DNA of 5,629 bases from Ktedonobacterales bacterium (GTDB lineage: Bacteria > Chloroflexota > Ktedonobacteria > Ktedonobacterales > JACDGC01): positions 1 to 5,629 of the forward strand of contig JACDGC010000290.1 in the NCBI GenBank assembly GCA_013815535.1, written 5' to 3'. Made by a program: the position numbers and the translations under genes. Below are positions 1 through 5,470 of this stretch, in pieces. How positions within the stretch are numbered: the first letter of the stretch is position 1; every line of letters begins with the position of its first letter. Below the pieces are notes generated by a model. The model saw only the letters and a program-made list of their open reading frames with translations. It was not told where the DNA came from and made no database searches.

Positions 1-119
1 AGGTATGGATCATGAGGAGCGGCGATGGCGGCCTCTGAGATCGGCACTAGGATGGCGACCTCGCGGCCATGCACGACCCCGCTGGTCAGCGTCCCGCTCA
101 GTCGCAGCCAGGTGTTGTC
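1..119 (-). pseudogene. Frame-displaced C-terminal remainder of the DUF1980 gene
   Basis: Read from 119 leftwards on the minus strand, this stretch encodes DNTWLRLSGTLTSGVV, then HGREVAILVPISEAAIAAPH, then DPYL, with no stop up to the window edge. This is what the end of a DUF1980 protein should look like (a D-N-T-W-hydrophobic-x-hydrophobic-x-G-T-L strand and a terminal P-Y motif). It is in the -1 frame relative to the upstream part of the gene, so adding one C to the C6 run (complement of 121-126) would join both into one protein. The true stop probably lies only a few codons beyond the left edge. It is either a sequencing or assembly error, a genuine disabling frameshift, or less likely a site of -1 slippage on the C run. 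Confidence 0.7.
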
Positions 120-817
120 AGGGGGGCGCGCCCACCAGCGTGGCGCACCACCAGCGCGATGGGCTGCGCCTCAGCCACGCAGTGCGGCGTGATGAAGCGC
201 GTCAGCAACCATTCATCGCTGGGCAAACCCGGCTGGTGAAACGCGAAGCCGACCACCTCCACCGCTGTGCCTGCCAACGGCATGCCCGCGTGCAACCGAT
301 CCTGCAATTGCAACAGCGACAGCATGGTGGCTGATTGTGATGTCGCTGGCGTGCCCACCGGAGCCGCCAAGAGCGTCACCACCCCATCGTTGGCCAGGAT
401 GCTCCCTGCCCCCAGCACGCTCGGCACGACCATGAGGCCCGTGACGAAGGGCAAGAAGACGATGCCATCGGCCAGATTGCGCCAGCCGCCGATGCCCTGC
501 CGCCGCATGCGCTCCCACGCGTGCCGGGGCAGGTTGCCGCGTGCCCATGCGGTGTAGCCATCCAGCGCGGCCAATGTCACGGCGACGATGATGGCCAGCC
601 ACAGCGTCCATGCGACATTCGGCGCGATGTAGCGATTGGTCTGGCCGTGCAGCAACACCCACAGGGCCAAGCAACTGAGGCTCAGCCACAGCGCCACGCG
701 CAGCCAGGGCCGCCCCGCCGGATGCCTATGCTCATGTGCATACGCGCCAATCGGCCCATCCATGGCGAGGTTCACAATGCCTGCTGGCGTGTGCATGGAA
801 TGGGATGGATGGGTCAC
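98..817 (-). CDS. DUF1980/YcgQ-like membrane protein (TIGR03943 type), frame interrupted near its C-terminus
   Basis: The open frame of 239 codons encodes a putative membrane protein of the YcgQ/DUF1980 family, whose biochemical role is unknown; relatives usually sit beside a YcgR-type permease, which is not seen here. Visible features are three hydrophobic segments (about residues 39-56, 66-86 and 117-134), then a soluble domain with the family-like stretch VVGFAFHQPGLPSDEW (188-203) and LLTRFITPHCVAEAQP (204-219). The N-terminus is His-rich (H3, H6, H9, H28, H30, H32). The start is GTG at 815-817, overlapping the plsC stop as GTGA, with AGGCGG a few bases upstream; an ATG at 794-796 is an alternative with no visible ribosome site. 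After residue 232 the frame leaves the family pattern and stops at 98, while the expected continuation DNTWLRLSGTL lies in another frame. It is probably the last gene of the cmk-plsC operon. Family assignment is from recalled motifs. Confidence 0.75.
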   Translation of the reverse strand: MTHPSHSMHTPAGIVNLAMDGPIGAYAHEHRHPAGRPWLRVALWLSLSCLALWVLLHGQTNRYIAPNVAWTLWLAIIVAVTLAALDGYTAWARGNLPRHAWERMRRQGIGGWRNLADGIVFLPFVTGLMVVPSVLGAGSILANDGVVTLLAAPVGTPATSQSATMLSLLQLQDRLHAGMPLAGTAVEVVGFAFHQPGLPSDEWLLTRFITPHCVAEAQPIALVVRHAGGRAPLTTPGCD

Positions 818-1569
818 AGCGCCGCCTGGCTTTCAGAGGTGGCTGACGTGGGGCGTGCTGCTGCCCCCGTGCCGTTGTGTTGCGCCGCCTCGGCGTAGAC
901 TCCGCGATATTGCGTGGGGAGTTGCGCGGCGATGGCGCCCATCACCTGCTCGGTGGCGGCGGTCAGTTCTTCGCGGGTGGCGCGTTTCCCCACGGGCATG
1001 AGGTGGATGGGGGCGCCATAGCGCACATGGACGGTTGGCGCCGCGAAGAGGAAGCGCCCTCCTTTGCCCACGACCTCGGACCCCCAGGTCGCGGCGGGGA
1101 TGATCGGCACATTCGCCTTGAAAGCGATCAGCGCGAAGCCGTCATGCGCGGGGATCATTGCGTGGTCGTCGCTGCGGTGCCCCTCGGGATAGATCGCCAG
1201 CATCTGCCCAGCCTTGAGCACCGCCAGCGCATTGCGGATGGCTCCCATGTCGCTCTCACCGCGATCCACAAAGAAGGATTCCAGGTTCGTGAAGAGCCAG
1301 CGCATGAAGCCATTACGGGCGTATTCGGATTTGGCGATGAAGTGCAGCATTCGGCGTGGCCTGATCGCCAGCGAGGGAATGTCCCAAAAGCTCAGATGAT
1401 TGCTGACGATCATCACTGGCCCATCGGCGGGGATGTTTTCAAGCCCCTGCACATCCAGCTTGAAAAAGATGCCCTGCACGAGCTTGGCCAGGAAGCGCGA
1501 GCGTTCATAAAAGGCTGGTCGCTCAGGCGTGCCAGGGACGAAGCCCGTCTGGGGGCTATTGCTGCTCAT
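814..1569 (-). CDS. plsC: 1-acyl-sn-glycerol-3-phosphate acyltransferase (PlsC family)
   Basis: This 251-residue protein is predicted to transfer an acyl chain to lysophosphatidate, giving phosphatidate for membrane lipid synthesis at the cytoplasmic membrane. All four acyltransferase blocks are visible: NHLSFWD with the catalytic H58 and D63 (HX4D), FFVDRG (99-104), YPEGHRS (127-133, binding the glycerol phosphate) and VPIIPA (154-159). The H in YPEGHRS replaces the more common T, a tolerated variant. The first 50 residues lack a strong transmembrane helix, so membrane contact is probably peripheral. The ATG at 1567-1569 was chosen because GGAGGT (complement of 1575-1580) lies 5 nt upstream; the frame extends a further 16 codons upstream without support. 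It overlaps the end of cmk by 14 nt, so the two are probably translationally coupled, and its stop overlaps the next GTG. The Ala/Ser/Thr-rich tail after about residue 228 looks disordered. A different acyl acceptor within the PlsC superfamily cannot be excluded. Confidence 0.9.
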   Translation of the reverse strand: MSSNSPQTGFVPGTPERPAFYERSRFLAKLVQGIFFKLDVQGLENIPADGPVMIVSNHLSFWDIPSLAIRPRRMLHFIAKSEYARNGFMRWLFTNLESFFVDRGESDMGAIRNALAVLKAGQMLAIYPEGHRSDDHAMIPAHDGFALIAFKANVPIIPAATWGSEVVGKGGRFLFAAPTVHVRYGAPIHLMPVGKRATREELTAATEQVMGAIAAQLPTQYRGVYAEAAQHNGTGAAARPTSATSESQAAL

Positions 1570-2245
1570 GCACGACCTCCAATATCTCGCTGACCACGTC
1601 CGCGACCGTCTTGCCATCAGTGTTGATGATGTGCGTATCGGGCGTCACCAGCATATTATGCGCGTCCATCTGGTCGCGGTCAATGATCGATTGGCGCAGC
1701 CCTGGCAGATCCAGCATGGCGTGTGGGTCACGCGCATGCATCTCGGCGGCGCGGCGTTGCACGCGCTCATCTGGCGAGGCATCCAACCAGATTTTGACCG
1801 ACGCGGTGGGCAAAACGATCGAGGTGATGTCGCGCCCCACCATGACGACGCTGCGCCCCGCCGCGATGCTGCGCTGCTGCACATGCAGCGCGTGGCGCAC
1901 CTGGGCATGCCCCGCCACGATGGGCACGATGCGATTGACCGCTGGCGTGCGAATAGCCCACGTGATGTCGCGGTCGCCCAGCAGCACGGTGTTTTGTCGC
2001 CCATCCGCCACCGTGGTGGGTTCTATGCGCAGATCCAACGTTTCGGCGATCTGCCCGGCAAGGGCACCATCGGCGGGATCGTGCCCTTGCTCCAGCATCA
2101 CGAGGGCGACCGCGCGATAGGTGATGCCGGTGTCAACATAGAGGATGCCTAAACGGTCAGCGACCGCTTTGCCAACCGTGCTCTTCCCCGAGGCCACCGG
2201 ACCATCAATGGCAATGTGCAGCGGTGCGCGAGATGGCGCTGTCAT
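1556..2245 (-). CDS. cmk: Cytidylate kinase (CMP/dCMP kinase)
   Basis: This 229-residue P-loop kinase is predicted to phosphorylate CMP and dCMP with ATP in the cytoplasm, recycling CMP from RNA turnover and phospholipid synthesis. Its length matches bacterial Cmk. Visible motifs are the Walker A loop GPVASGKST (15-23), the NMP-binding DTGITYRA (38-45, usually DTGAMYRA), RT at 99-100, VRHAL with R117, GRDITSIVLP (137-146), and RDQMD with R190 and D194, which matches the R-x-x-x-D of other Cmks; the end NTDGKTVADVV is typical. The ATG at 2243-2245 was chosen because GGGGAG stands 5 nt upstream and homology begins immediately; the frame is open upstream to 2446 but that extension overlaps the next gene and looks non-coding. 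Two residues that in E. coli Cmk help recognise the cytosine base (S101 and R188) align by eye to P107 and N197 here. It is the first gene of the cmk-plsC-DUF1980 operon. Confidence 0.95.
   Translation of the reverse strand: MTAPSRAPLHIAIDGPVASGKSTVGKAVADRLGILYVDTGITYRAVALVMLEQGHDPADGALAGQIAETLDLRIEPTTVADGRQNTVLLGDRDITWAIRTPAVNRIVPIVAGHAQVRHALHVQQRSIAAGRSVVMVGRDITSIVLPTASVKIWLDASPDERVQRRAAEMHARDPHAMLDLPGLRQSIIDRDQMDAHNMLVTPDTHIINTDGKTVADVVSEILEVVHEQQ
1567..1580 (-). promoter_or_regulatory. Ribosome binding site and start of plsC inside the cmk end
   Basis: The complement of 1575-1580 is GGAGGT, a near-perfect Shine-Dalgarno sequence 5 nt before ATG 1567-1569. It lies within the last codons of cmk, so ribosomes finishing cmk would pass over it. 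It fixes the plsC start 16 codons inside the longest open frame. Confidence 0.8.
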
Positions 2246-2258
2246 AGTTCTCCCCAAA
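2243..2258 (-). promoter_or_regulatory. Ribosome binding site and start of cmk
   Basis: On the minus strand GGGGAG is followed by AACT or a similar short spacer and then ATG at 2245. This decides the cmk start against the upstream in-frame starts, the longest of which would begin at 2446 inside the preceding gene. Confidence 0.7.
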
Positions 2259-2291
2259 CCGGTTGCGCCAGAGCGGCGTTTTTTCGCCCTC

Positions 2292-2300
2292 AGTATAGCA
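2292..2300 (-). promoter_or_regulatory. Extended -10 promoter candidate for cmk-plsC-DUF1980
   Basis: On the minus strand the sequence is TGCTATACT, an extended -10 (TGN followed by TATACT, one mismatch from TATAAT) in the 67-nt gap between the glycosyltransferase-like gene and cmk. No good -35 is visible at 17 nt, as is allowed for extended -10 promoters. Transcription would start near 2285, giving a leader of about 40 nt. Right at that start lies a tiny inverted repeat, GGCG-AAAAAA-CGCC (2275-2288), which has no following U run and so is not a terminator. The operon may therefore be transcribed both from here and by read-through from the upstream gene. Confidence 0.5.
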
Positions 2301-2312
2301 TCATTCCCTGGC

Positions 2313-3725
2313 TCAGCGGCGCTGGCTCTGCCCCGATGGCACGACGGGCAGCCCACGCGTGTCGGCGTAGGGGGGAATGGTCGCGTTGGGGTTTCCATTC
2401 GCGGGCTGGGCCATCTCGGCTTGGCGTTTCCAGATGGCGTAGGCAAAGGCGGCCATCACCACGAATTGCAGCAGCCCCATCAGCCGCAGCACCAGCCCGC
2501 CGCCCGTCGCGCTGGGCGACCCCATGAACTGGCTCAGCGTCGCCGTCACGCTCAGGTATGCCACCGAGAGGATCGGCCAGCGCCACAGCCCCATTGGCGC
2601 GTCGTGCAGCGTCGCGAACTCCCAGATCACCAAGAAGATGAGCGGCTCAGCATAATAGTAGGGCCAATTGGTCTTGCTCAGCATCGGCACCATCAGCGAC
2701 GCGATGCTGAGCACCGCCCATAATTCGCGCCCCCGCGCCGAAAAGCCAAAGCGCTGCACCGCCAGATAGGCCACCACGCTCGCGGCCACAATTGCCACGG
2801 GCAGGTCCAGGTGCCGCGCGATGCCATCCAGCGGCGTATTGATGAAGATCGACCAGATCGAGTTGCCGATGGGGGCGCTCCCACGCCATTGCAGCAGCGA
2901 ATACGCCGTATCTTTATAGTCGAAGATGAAGAAGGGGCCGAAGCCAACTGCCACGACGATGGCGATGGTGGCGCTCAGTTTCAGCAGCACCGGCCAGGCG
3001 CGCTCCGCCGCCAGCACCACCAGCAACGCGATCAACGGCACAGCGGCAGTGGTGCGCGTCAGCAGTGCCAGCCCCAAGAGCACTCCGGCCAAACCCACTT
3101 GATTGCGTTGCAACTGTGCTACGCCAAACACAAAGAGGAAGAGCATCAAGGGTTGCTCGAAATGCCACCAATTGGTGAAGTTCTGCCAAGTGAGGGGTGA
3201 CAGCACGATCAAGCCATAGGCCACCAGGGCCTGACCCTGGCTCATGGTCGCGTGCAACCACCGCAGCGCGCCCAGTGCCGCCGCGCCCAGCAGCAGCACG
3301 AAGGGCACGAAGCCCAACCCGACGAAGCCCAGCAGCGACCGACAATTTTCGCTGTTATAGCCTGTATCCACACAGGTTCCCGCGCCGGGCAACACGATCT
3401 GGCCGATGGCTAATAAGGGTGTCATCATGATTGTTGCGAGAGGCGGATTGTAATTCGGATAGTCGCCAAAGGCCCGTACGGCATAGATGGTGAAGGGATG
3501 CCCATCGAGGATGCGCTGCGCCGCCGGAAAGAAAAAGGCCAGTTGATCCGATCCGTTTTGCCCAAAGGCACTGGTCACATTGGCTGTGCCTTGGATGGCC
3601 GCGACGACCCCGATGAGCGCCGCCAGGACGCCGACGACGATGAAATGTCGCCGATTGATTCTGCCCCAAGATGCGCGACCGCCCCACTGCGTGCCGCTGC
3701 CGATTGGTGCCTGCGCCTGTCGCAT
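2313..3725 (-). CDS. Polytopic membrane protein, GT87/DUF2029-like glycosyltransferase (putative)
   Basis: This 470-residue protein has about 11-12 hydrophobic segments (about 28-46, 133-153, 166-177, 191-205, 211-222, 226-240, 249-269, 309-323, 335-348, 358-370, 384-400, 411-431), a short basic cytoplasmic N-terminus and a polar Pro/Gln-rich C-tail. After the first helix it has D60 in a polar loop, then FFFPAAQRILDGHPFTIY (64-81) and YPNYNPPLATIMMTPL (89-104). This D, A-x-x-hydrophobic-x-x-G, Y-P-x-Y-x-P-P pattern is typical of the GT87 family, which transfers mannosyl or other sugars from polyprenyl phosphate on the outer face of the membrane; D60 would be the catalytic candidate. Two cysteines, C118 and C128, lie in an external loop and could form a disulphide. 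The start ATG 3723-3725 is supported by GGAGG (complement of 3731-3735); the frame is open back to a GTG at 3779. Donor, acceptor and product are unknown. Assignment is by pattern only; a general ArnT/PMT-like (GT-C) transferase is the main alternative. Confidence 0.65.
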   Translation of the reverse strand: MRQAQAPIGSGTQWGGRASWGRINRRHFIVVGVLAALIGVVAAIQGTANVTSAFGQNGSDQLAFFFPAAQRILDGHPFTIYAVRAFGDYPNYNPPLATIMMTPLLAIGQIVLPGAGTCVDTGYNSENCRSLLGFVGLGFVPFVLLLGAAALGALRWLHATMSQGQALVAYGLIVLSPLTWQNFTNWWHFEQPLMLFLFVFGVAQLQRNQVGLAGVLLGLALLTRTTAAVPLIALLVVLAAERAWPVLLKLSATIAIVVAVGFGPFFIFDYKDTAYSLLQWRGSAPIGNSIWSIFINTPLDGIARHLDLPVAIVAASVVAYLAVQRFGFSARGRELWAVLSIASLMVPMLSKTNWPYYYAEPLIFLVIWEFATLHDAPMGLWRWPILSVAYLSVTATLSQFMGSPSATGGGLVLRLMGLLQFVVMAAFAYAIWKRQAEMAQPANGNPNATIPPYADTRGLPVVPSGQSQRR

Positions 3726-3735
3726 GCTCGCCTCC
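3723..3735 (-). promoter_or_regulatory. Ribosome binding site deciding the start of the GT87-like gene
   Basis: On the minus strand GGAGG (complement of 3731-3735) is followed by CGAGC and ATG at 3725. The longer frame starting with GTG at 3779 would place its start almost on top of the likely promoter at 3781-3789, so the 3725 start is preferred. Confidence 0.7.
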
Positions 3736-3780
3736 ACCGTGCGTCTGCAAATGTCGTGGCCGCGCTCCGCGACCCTCACG

Positions 3781-3789
3781 AGTGTAGCA
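3781..3789 (-). promoter_or_regulatory. Extended -10 promoter candidate for the GT87-like gene
   Basis: The minus strand reads TGCTACACT, an extended -10 of the same TGNTAYACT form as seen upstream of cmk and of the sigma gene. There is no recognisable -35. A transcript would begin near 3774 and give a leader of about 50 nt before ATG 3725. The position, just outside the coding start of a divergently oriented gene, is right for a promoter. Confidence 0.4.
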
Positions 3790-3953
3790 TAGGGCGAAGG
3801 GCTTGCCTAGAGTCTCCGACCCATAAGTCCATCTGACGGGCACTTATTCTGACTCGTTCGCATGCATTTCCTCAGATGAGGGGAGCAGTGATCGCACCTT
3901 AGCCCACGCAGGCGGCTTTCGCGGCGGGCATGTCCCTGGACGCGCGTTCGCGG

Positions 3954-3973
3954 GCTGGCCCCCGGTTGCCAGC
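3954..3973. repeat. Inverted repeat, 6-bp stem
   Basis: GCTGGC (3954-3959) and GCCAGC (3968-3973) are perfect complements around the loop CCCCGGTT. No T run follows on either strand, so it is not an intrinsic terminator. It lies in the GC-rich part of the intergenic region, where short stems arise easily by chance. Confidence 0.35.
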
Positions 3974-4046
3974 GTCGCGCTTGCTCACATCCACCGTCGC
4001 TCCGATGGTTTGCCCTTTCTTTACATCTTCATACAACTTTTCGTAT

Positions 4047-4080
4047 CCCCCTTGCGTATGATCTTATGAGTAAGAGGGGG
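4047..4080. repeat. Split inverted repeat CCCCCT ... CTTA-TGAG-TAAGAGGGGG
   Basis: The right arm TAAGAGGGGG (4071-4080) is complementary to CCCCCT (4047-4052) plus CTTA (4063-4066), with ten unpaired bases (4053-4062) between the two left pieces and loop TGAG (4067-4070). This gives a 10-bp stem with one large bulge. It has no following U run, so it is not a terminator. It lies upstream of the sigma promoter candidate and could be a protein site or part of an untranslated RNA. Confidence 0.4.
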
Positions 4081-4178
4081 GAATATGGTTTATGGCAGAG
4101 GTGTGACCCGATTACCTGGGCAACCGCGTCTCATATATTGGTACACCACATGCGCAGATGTTCATCAGACAACTATGG

Positions 4179-4200
4179 CACCTGAAAGAAAATTCAGGTG
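4179..4200. repeat. Perfect 8-bp inverted repeat upstream of the sigma promoter
   Basis: CACCTGAA (4179-4186) and TTCAGGTG (4193-4200) are perfectly complementary around the loop AGAAAA. It ends about 30 bases before the extended -10 at 4230-4238, so it covers the place where an activator or repressor would bind. No T run follows on either strand, which argues against a terminator. Confidence 0.55.
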
Positions 4201-4229
4201 GTTACCCGATAGCATCCCAATACTTCATT

Positions 4230-4238
4230 TGGTATACT
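4230..4238 (+). promoter_or_regulatory. Extended -10 promoter candidate for the sigma factor gene
   Basis: The sequence TGGTATACT contains TGN followed by TATACT, one mismatch from the -10 consensus. No good -35 is seen 16-18 nt upstream. Transcription would start near 4245 and give a leader of about 125 nt, which holds a 7-bp hairpin and a 16-bp palindrome. It matches the motif upstream of the two leftward transcription units. Confidence 0.5.
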
Positions 4239-4260
4239 AATGGACAGAGACCCACATCAT

Positions 4261-4281
4261 GCGGAAAAATGTTCTTTCCGC
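4261..4281 (+). repeat. Leader hairpin, 7-bp perfect stem
   Basis: GCGGAAA (4261-4267) pairs perfectly with TTTCCGC (4275-4281) around the loop AATGTTC. It lies in the predicted 5' leader of the sigma mRNA. There is no following U run, so it is not a simple attenuator; it could be a stabilising leader structure or a protein site in DNA. Confidence 0.5.
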
Positions 4282-4309
4282 CGATGAATAAAGGGGCGCA
4301 TCTGTCAAG

Positions 4310-4325
4310 CGTGTGCATGCACACG
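4310..4325. repeat. 16-bp perfect palindrome in the sigma leader (operator candidate)
   Basis: CGTGTGCATGCACACG is a perfect palindrome without spacer, 44 bases before the ATG at 4370. Its symmetry fits binding by a dimeric regulator that would block transcription downstream of the promoter at 4230-4238; as RNA it would also form a hairpin. No known operator is recognised. Confidence 0.5.
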
Positions 4326-4356
4326 GTGGTTCTGGCCCCACATTGAGGACCAGGAA

Positions 4357-4372
4357 AAGGAGAACCACAATG
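4357..4372 (+). promoter_or_regulatory. Ribosome binding site deciding the sigma start
   Basis: AAGGAG at 4357-4362 lies 7 nt before ATG 4370-4372. The in-frame ATG at 4313 lies inside the 16-bp palindrome and has no ribosome site, so the start at 4370 is preferred. Confidence 0.85.
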
Positions 4373-5464
4373 GCGAATCACGAAGGCCGCACCACCCTGT
4401 TGGCGCGCCCCGATGAAGCAACGGATGCAACCATCCCTTTCCTCATTGCGAACACCACGGCGGGCGAAAAGTTTCAGCAACCCGAAGTCGAGGTTGTGGA
4501 AGTTGTCGTGGAAAGTGGCGAGGAAGCGTATAACGAACAAGAAACCATCGACCTCAGCACTGAACTCGAAGAGTTGACCCCCGAGGAAGCCGACGCCCTG
4601 TTTGGCAGTGGCGCGGGGTCCTATGGTGGCGCGGAGGGCAGCGAAGACGCCTTCCAAAGCTATCTGCACGACATCCGGGGCCTGTCGCTCTTGTCGCACG
4701 CCGAAGAGCTGAAGTTGGCGAAACGCTCCGCTGGTGGCGACATCCGCGCCCGGCGGCGTCTTGTCGAAGCGAACCTGCGCTTGGTCATCGCCATCGCGCG
4801 GCGCTACACGAACAGTGGCGTCCCCCTGATCGATCTCATCCAAGAGGGCAATCTGGGCCTGATGCGCGCCGCCGAGAAGTTCGACTGGAAGCGCGGCTGC
4901 CACTTTGGCACCTACGCGACGTGGTGGATTCGTCAGGCCATCAGCCGTGCGGCGGGCGAACAGTCACGTCTGATCCACCTGCCCGAACATGTCGCCACGC
5001 GGCTGCGCAAGGTGCGCCGTGTCGCCGCCCAGATCAGCCAGGAAAGCGGGCAAGATCCGCTCCCCGCGCAAATCGCCGAGGCCGCCAACATGCCCATCGA
5101 AGAGGTGGACGATCTGTTGCACGTCACCGAGCAGCCCGTCTCGCTCGACGCACCCTCGGATGTCGACAACCGCCTTTCGCTCTCAGACACCCTTGAAGAT
5201 CCCGGCACGCTGGCCCCGGCAGACATCGCTTCGCAGCACCTGTTGGGTGAGGAACTGCATCGGGCGCTGTCGAACCTGACCCAGCGCGAACGTGATGTCG
5301 TGCGCTTGCGCTATGGCATCGGCGATGGCCGCAGCCGCACCTTGTTGGAAGTCGGGAAAGAGTTAGGCATTTCGCGCGAACGGGTGCGCCAACTTGAGAT
5401 GGTGGCATTGGCGAAGCTCCGCCATGCCGCGCAATCGCAAAAGTTCCGCGAGAGCGCCAGTTAG
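4370..5464 (+). CDS. RNA polymerase sigma factor, sigma-70 family (RpoD/SigA-like)
   Basis: This 364-residue protein directs RNA polymerase to promoters. The N-terminal part (about 39-80) is strongly acidic. Region 1.2 is at 92-120 (EDAFQSYLHDIRGLSLLSHA onward); region 2 at about 126-198, with LIQEGNLGLMRAAEKFDWKR (156-175) for core binding and TYATWWIRQAISRA (181-194) for -10 melting and recognition; region 3.0 follows with RLIHLPEHV (200-208). Region 4 (about 293-356) has the helix-turn-helix with TLLEVGKELGISRERVRQLE (324-343) for -35 contact. Presence of regions 1.2 and 3 makes it group 1 or 2, not an ECF factor. It lacks the long non-conserved insert of E. coli RpoD. Odd points: HFG at 178-180 where HFS or KFS is usual, and S192 where T is common. 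Whether it is the primary sigma or a non-essential paralog cannot be decided here, so I give no symbol. The structured 125-nt leader suggests regulation. The gene is divergent from the cluster to its left. Confidence 0.95.
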   Translation: MANHEGRTTLLARPDEATDATIPFLIANTTAGEKFQQPEVEVVEVVVESGEEAYNEQETIDLSTELEELTPEEADALFGSGAGSYGGAEGSEDAFQSYLHDIRGLSLLSHAEELKLAKRSAGGDIRARRRLVEANLRLVIAIARRYTNSGVPLIDLIQEGNLGLMRAAEKFDWKRGCHFGTYATWWIRQAISRAAGEQSRLIHLPEHVATRLRKVRRVAAQISQESGQDPLPAQIAEAANMPIEEVDDLLHVTEQPVSLDAPSDVDNRLSLSDTLEDPGTLAPADIASQHLLGEELHRALSNLTQRERDVVRLRYGIGDGRSRTLLEVGKELGISRERVRQLEMVALAKLRHAAQSQKFRESAS

Positions 5465-5470
5465 GCATCC

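Larger units (their letters stand above)
3790..4369. other. Long non-coding region between divergent genes
   Basis: About 580 bases lie between the GT87-like gene and the sigma gene with no credible protein gene. The part from 3890 to about 4015 is as GC-rich as coding DNA, and from about 4015 the composition turns AT-rich. I find no tRNA, rRNA or recognised riboswitch. It contains several inverted repeats (3870-3881, 3954-3973, 4047-4080, 4179-4200, 4261-4281, 4310-4325), listed separately where clean. A TTTACA hexamer at 4020-4025 followed after 18 nt by TATCCC is a weak extra rightward promoter candidate. The length suggests long leaders, several promoters or an unrecognised small RNA. Confidence 0.6.

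Noticed and set aside
877..1593. 238-codon open frame on the plus strand
   Set aside because: It is a shadow of plsC; composition is typical of an antisense frame in GC-rich DNA and no motif is visible.
1529..2152. 207-codon open frame on the plus strand
   Set aside because: It is antisense to cmk, whose motifs are unmistakable on the other strand.
2275..2288. GGCG-AAAAAA-CGCC inverted repeat as a terminator between the GT87-like gene and cmk
   Set aside because: The stem is only four pairs and no U run follows on the minus strand.
2246..2446. N-terminal extension of the cmk frame by 67 codons
   Set aside because: It overlaps the end of the upstream gene, is Pro/Arg-rich and unlike Cmk; the Shine-Dalgarno and motif start support 2245.
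3790..3900. Possible tRNA-like stretch with GTTCG near 3856
   Set aside because: No acceptor stem, anticodon arm or full T arm could be folded around it.
3930..4061. 43-codon plus-strand ORF in the intergenic region starting MSLDARSRAG
   Set aside because: There is no convincing ribosome site and the composition changes sharply along it; nothing indicates a real small protein.
4202..4903. 233-codon open frame on the minus strand opposite the sigma gene
   Set aside because: It is antisense to the clearly conserved sigma N-terminal half, has no family motifs and extends across the promoter region.
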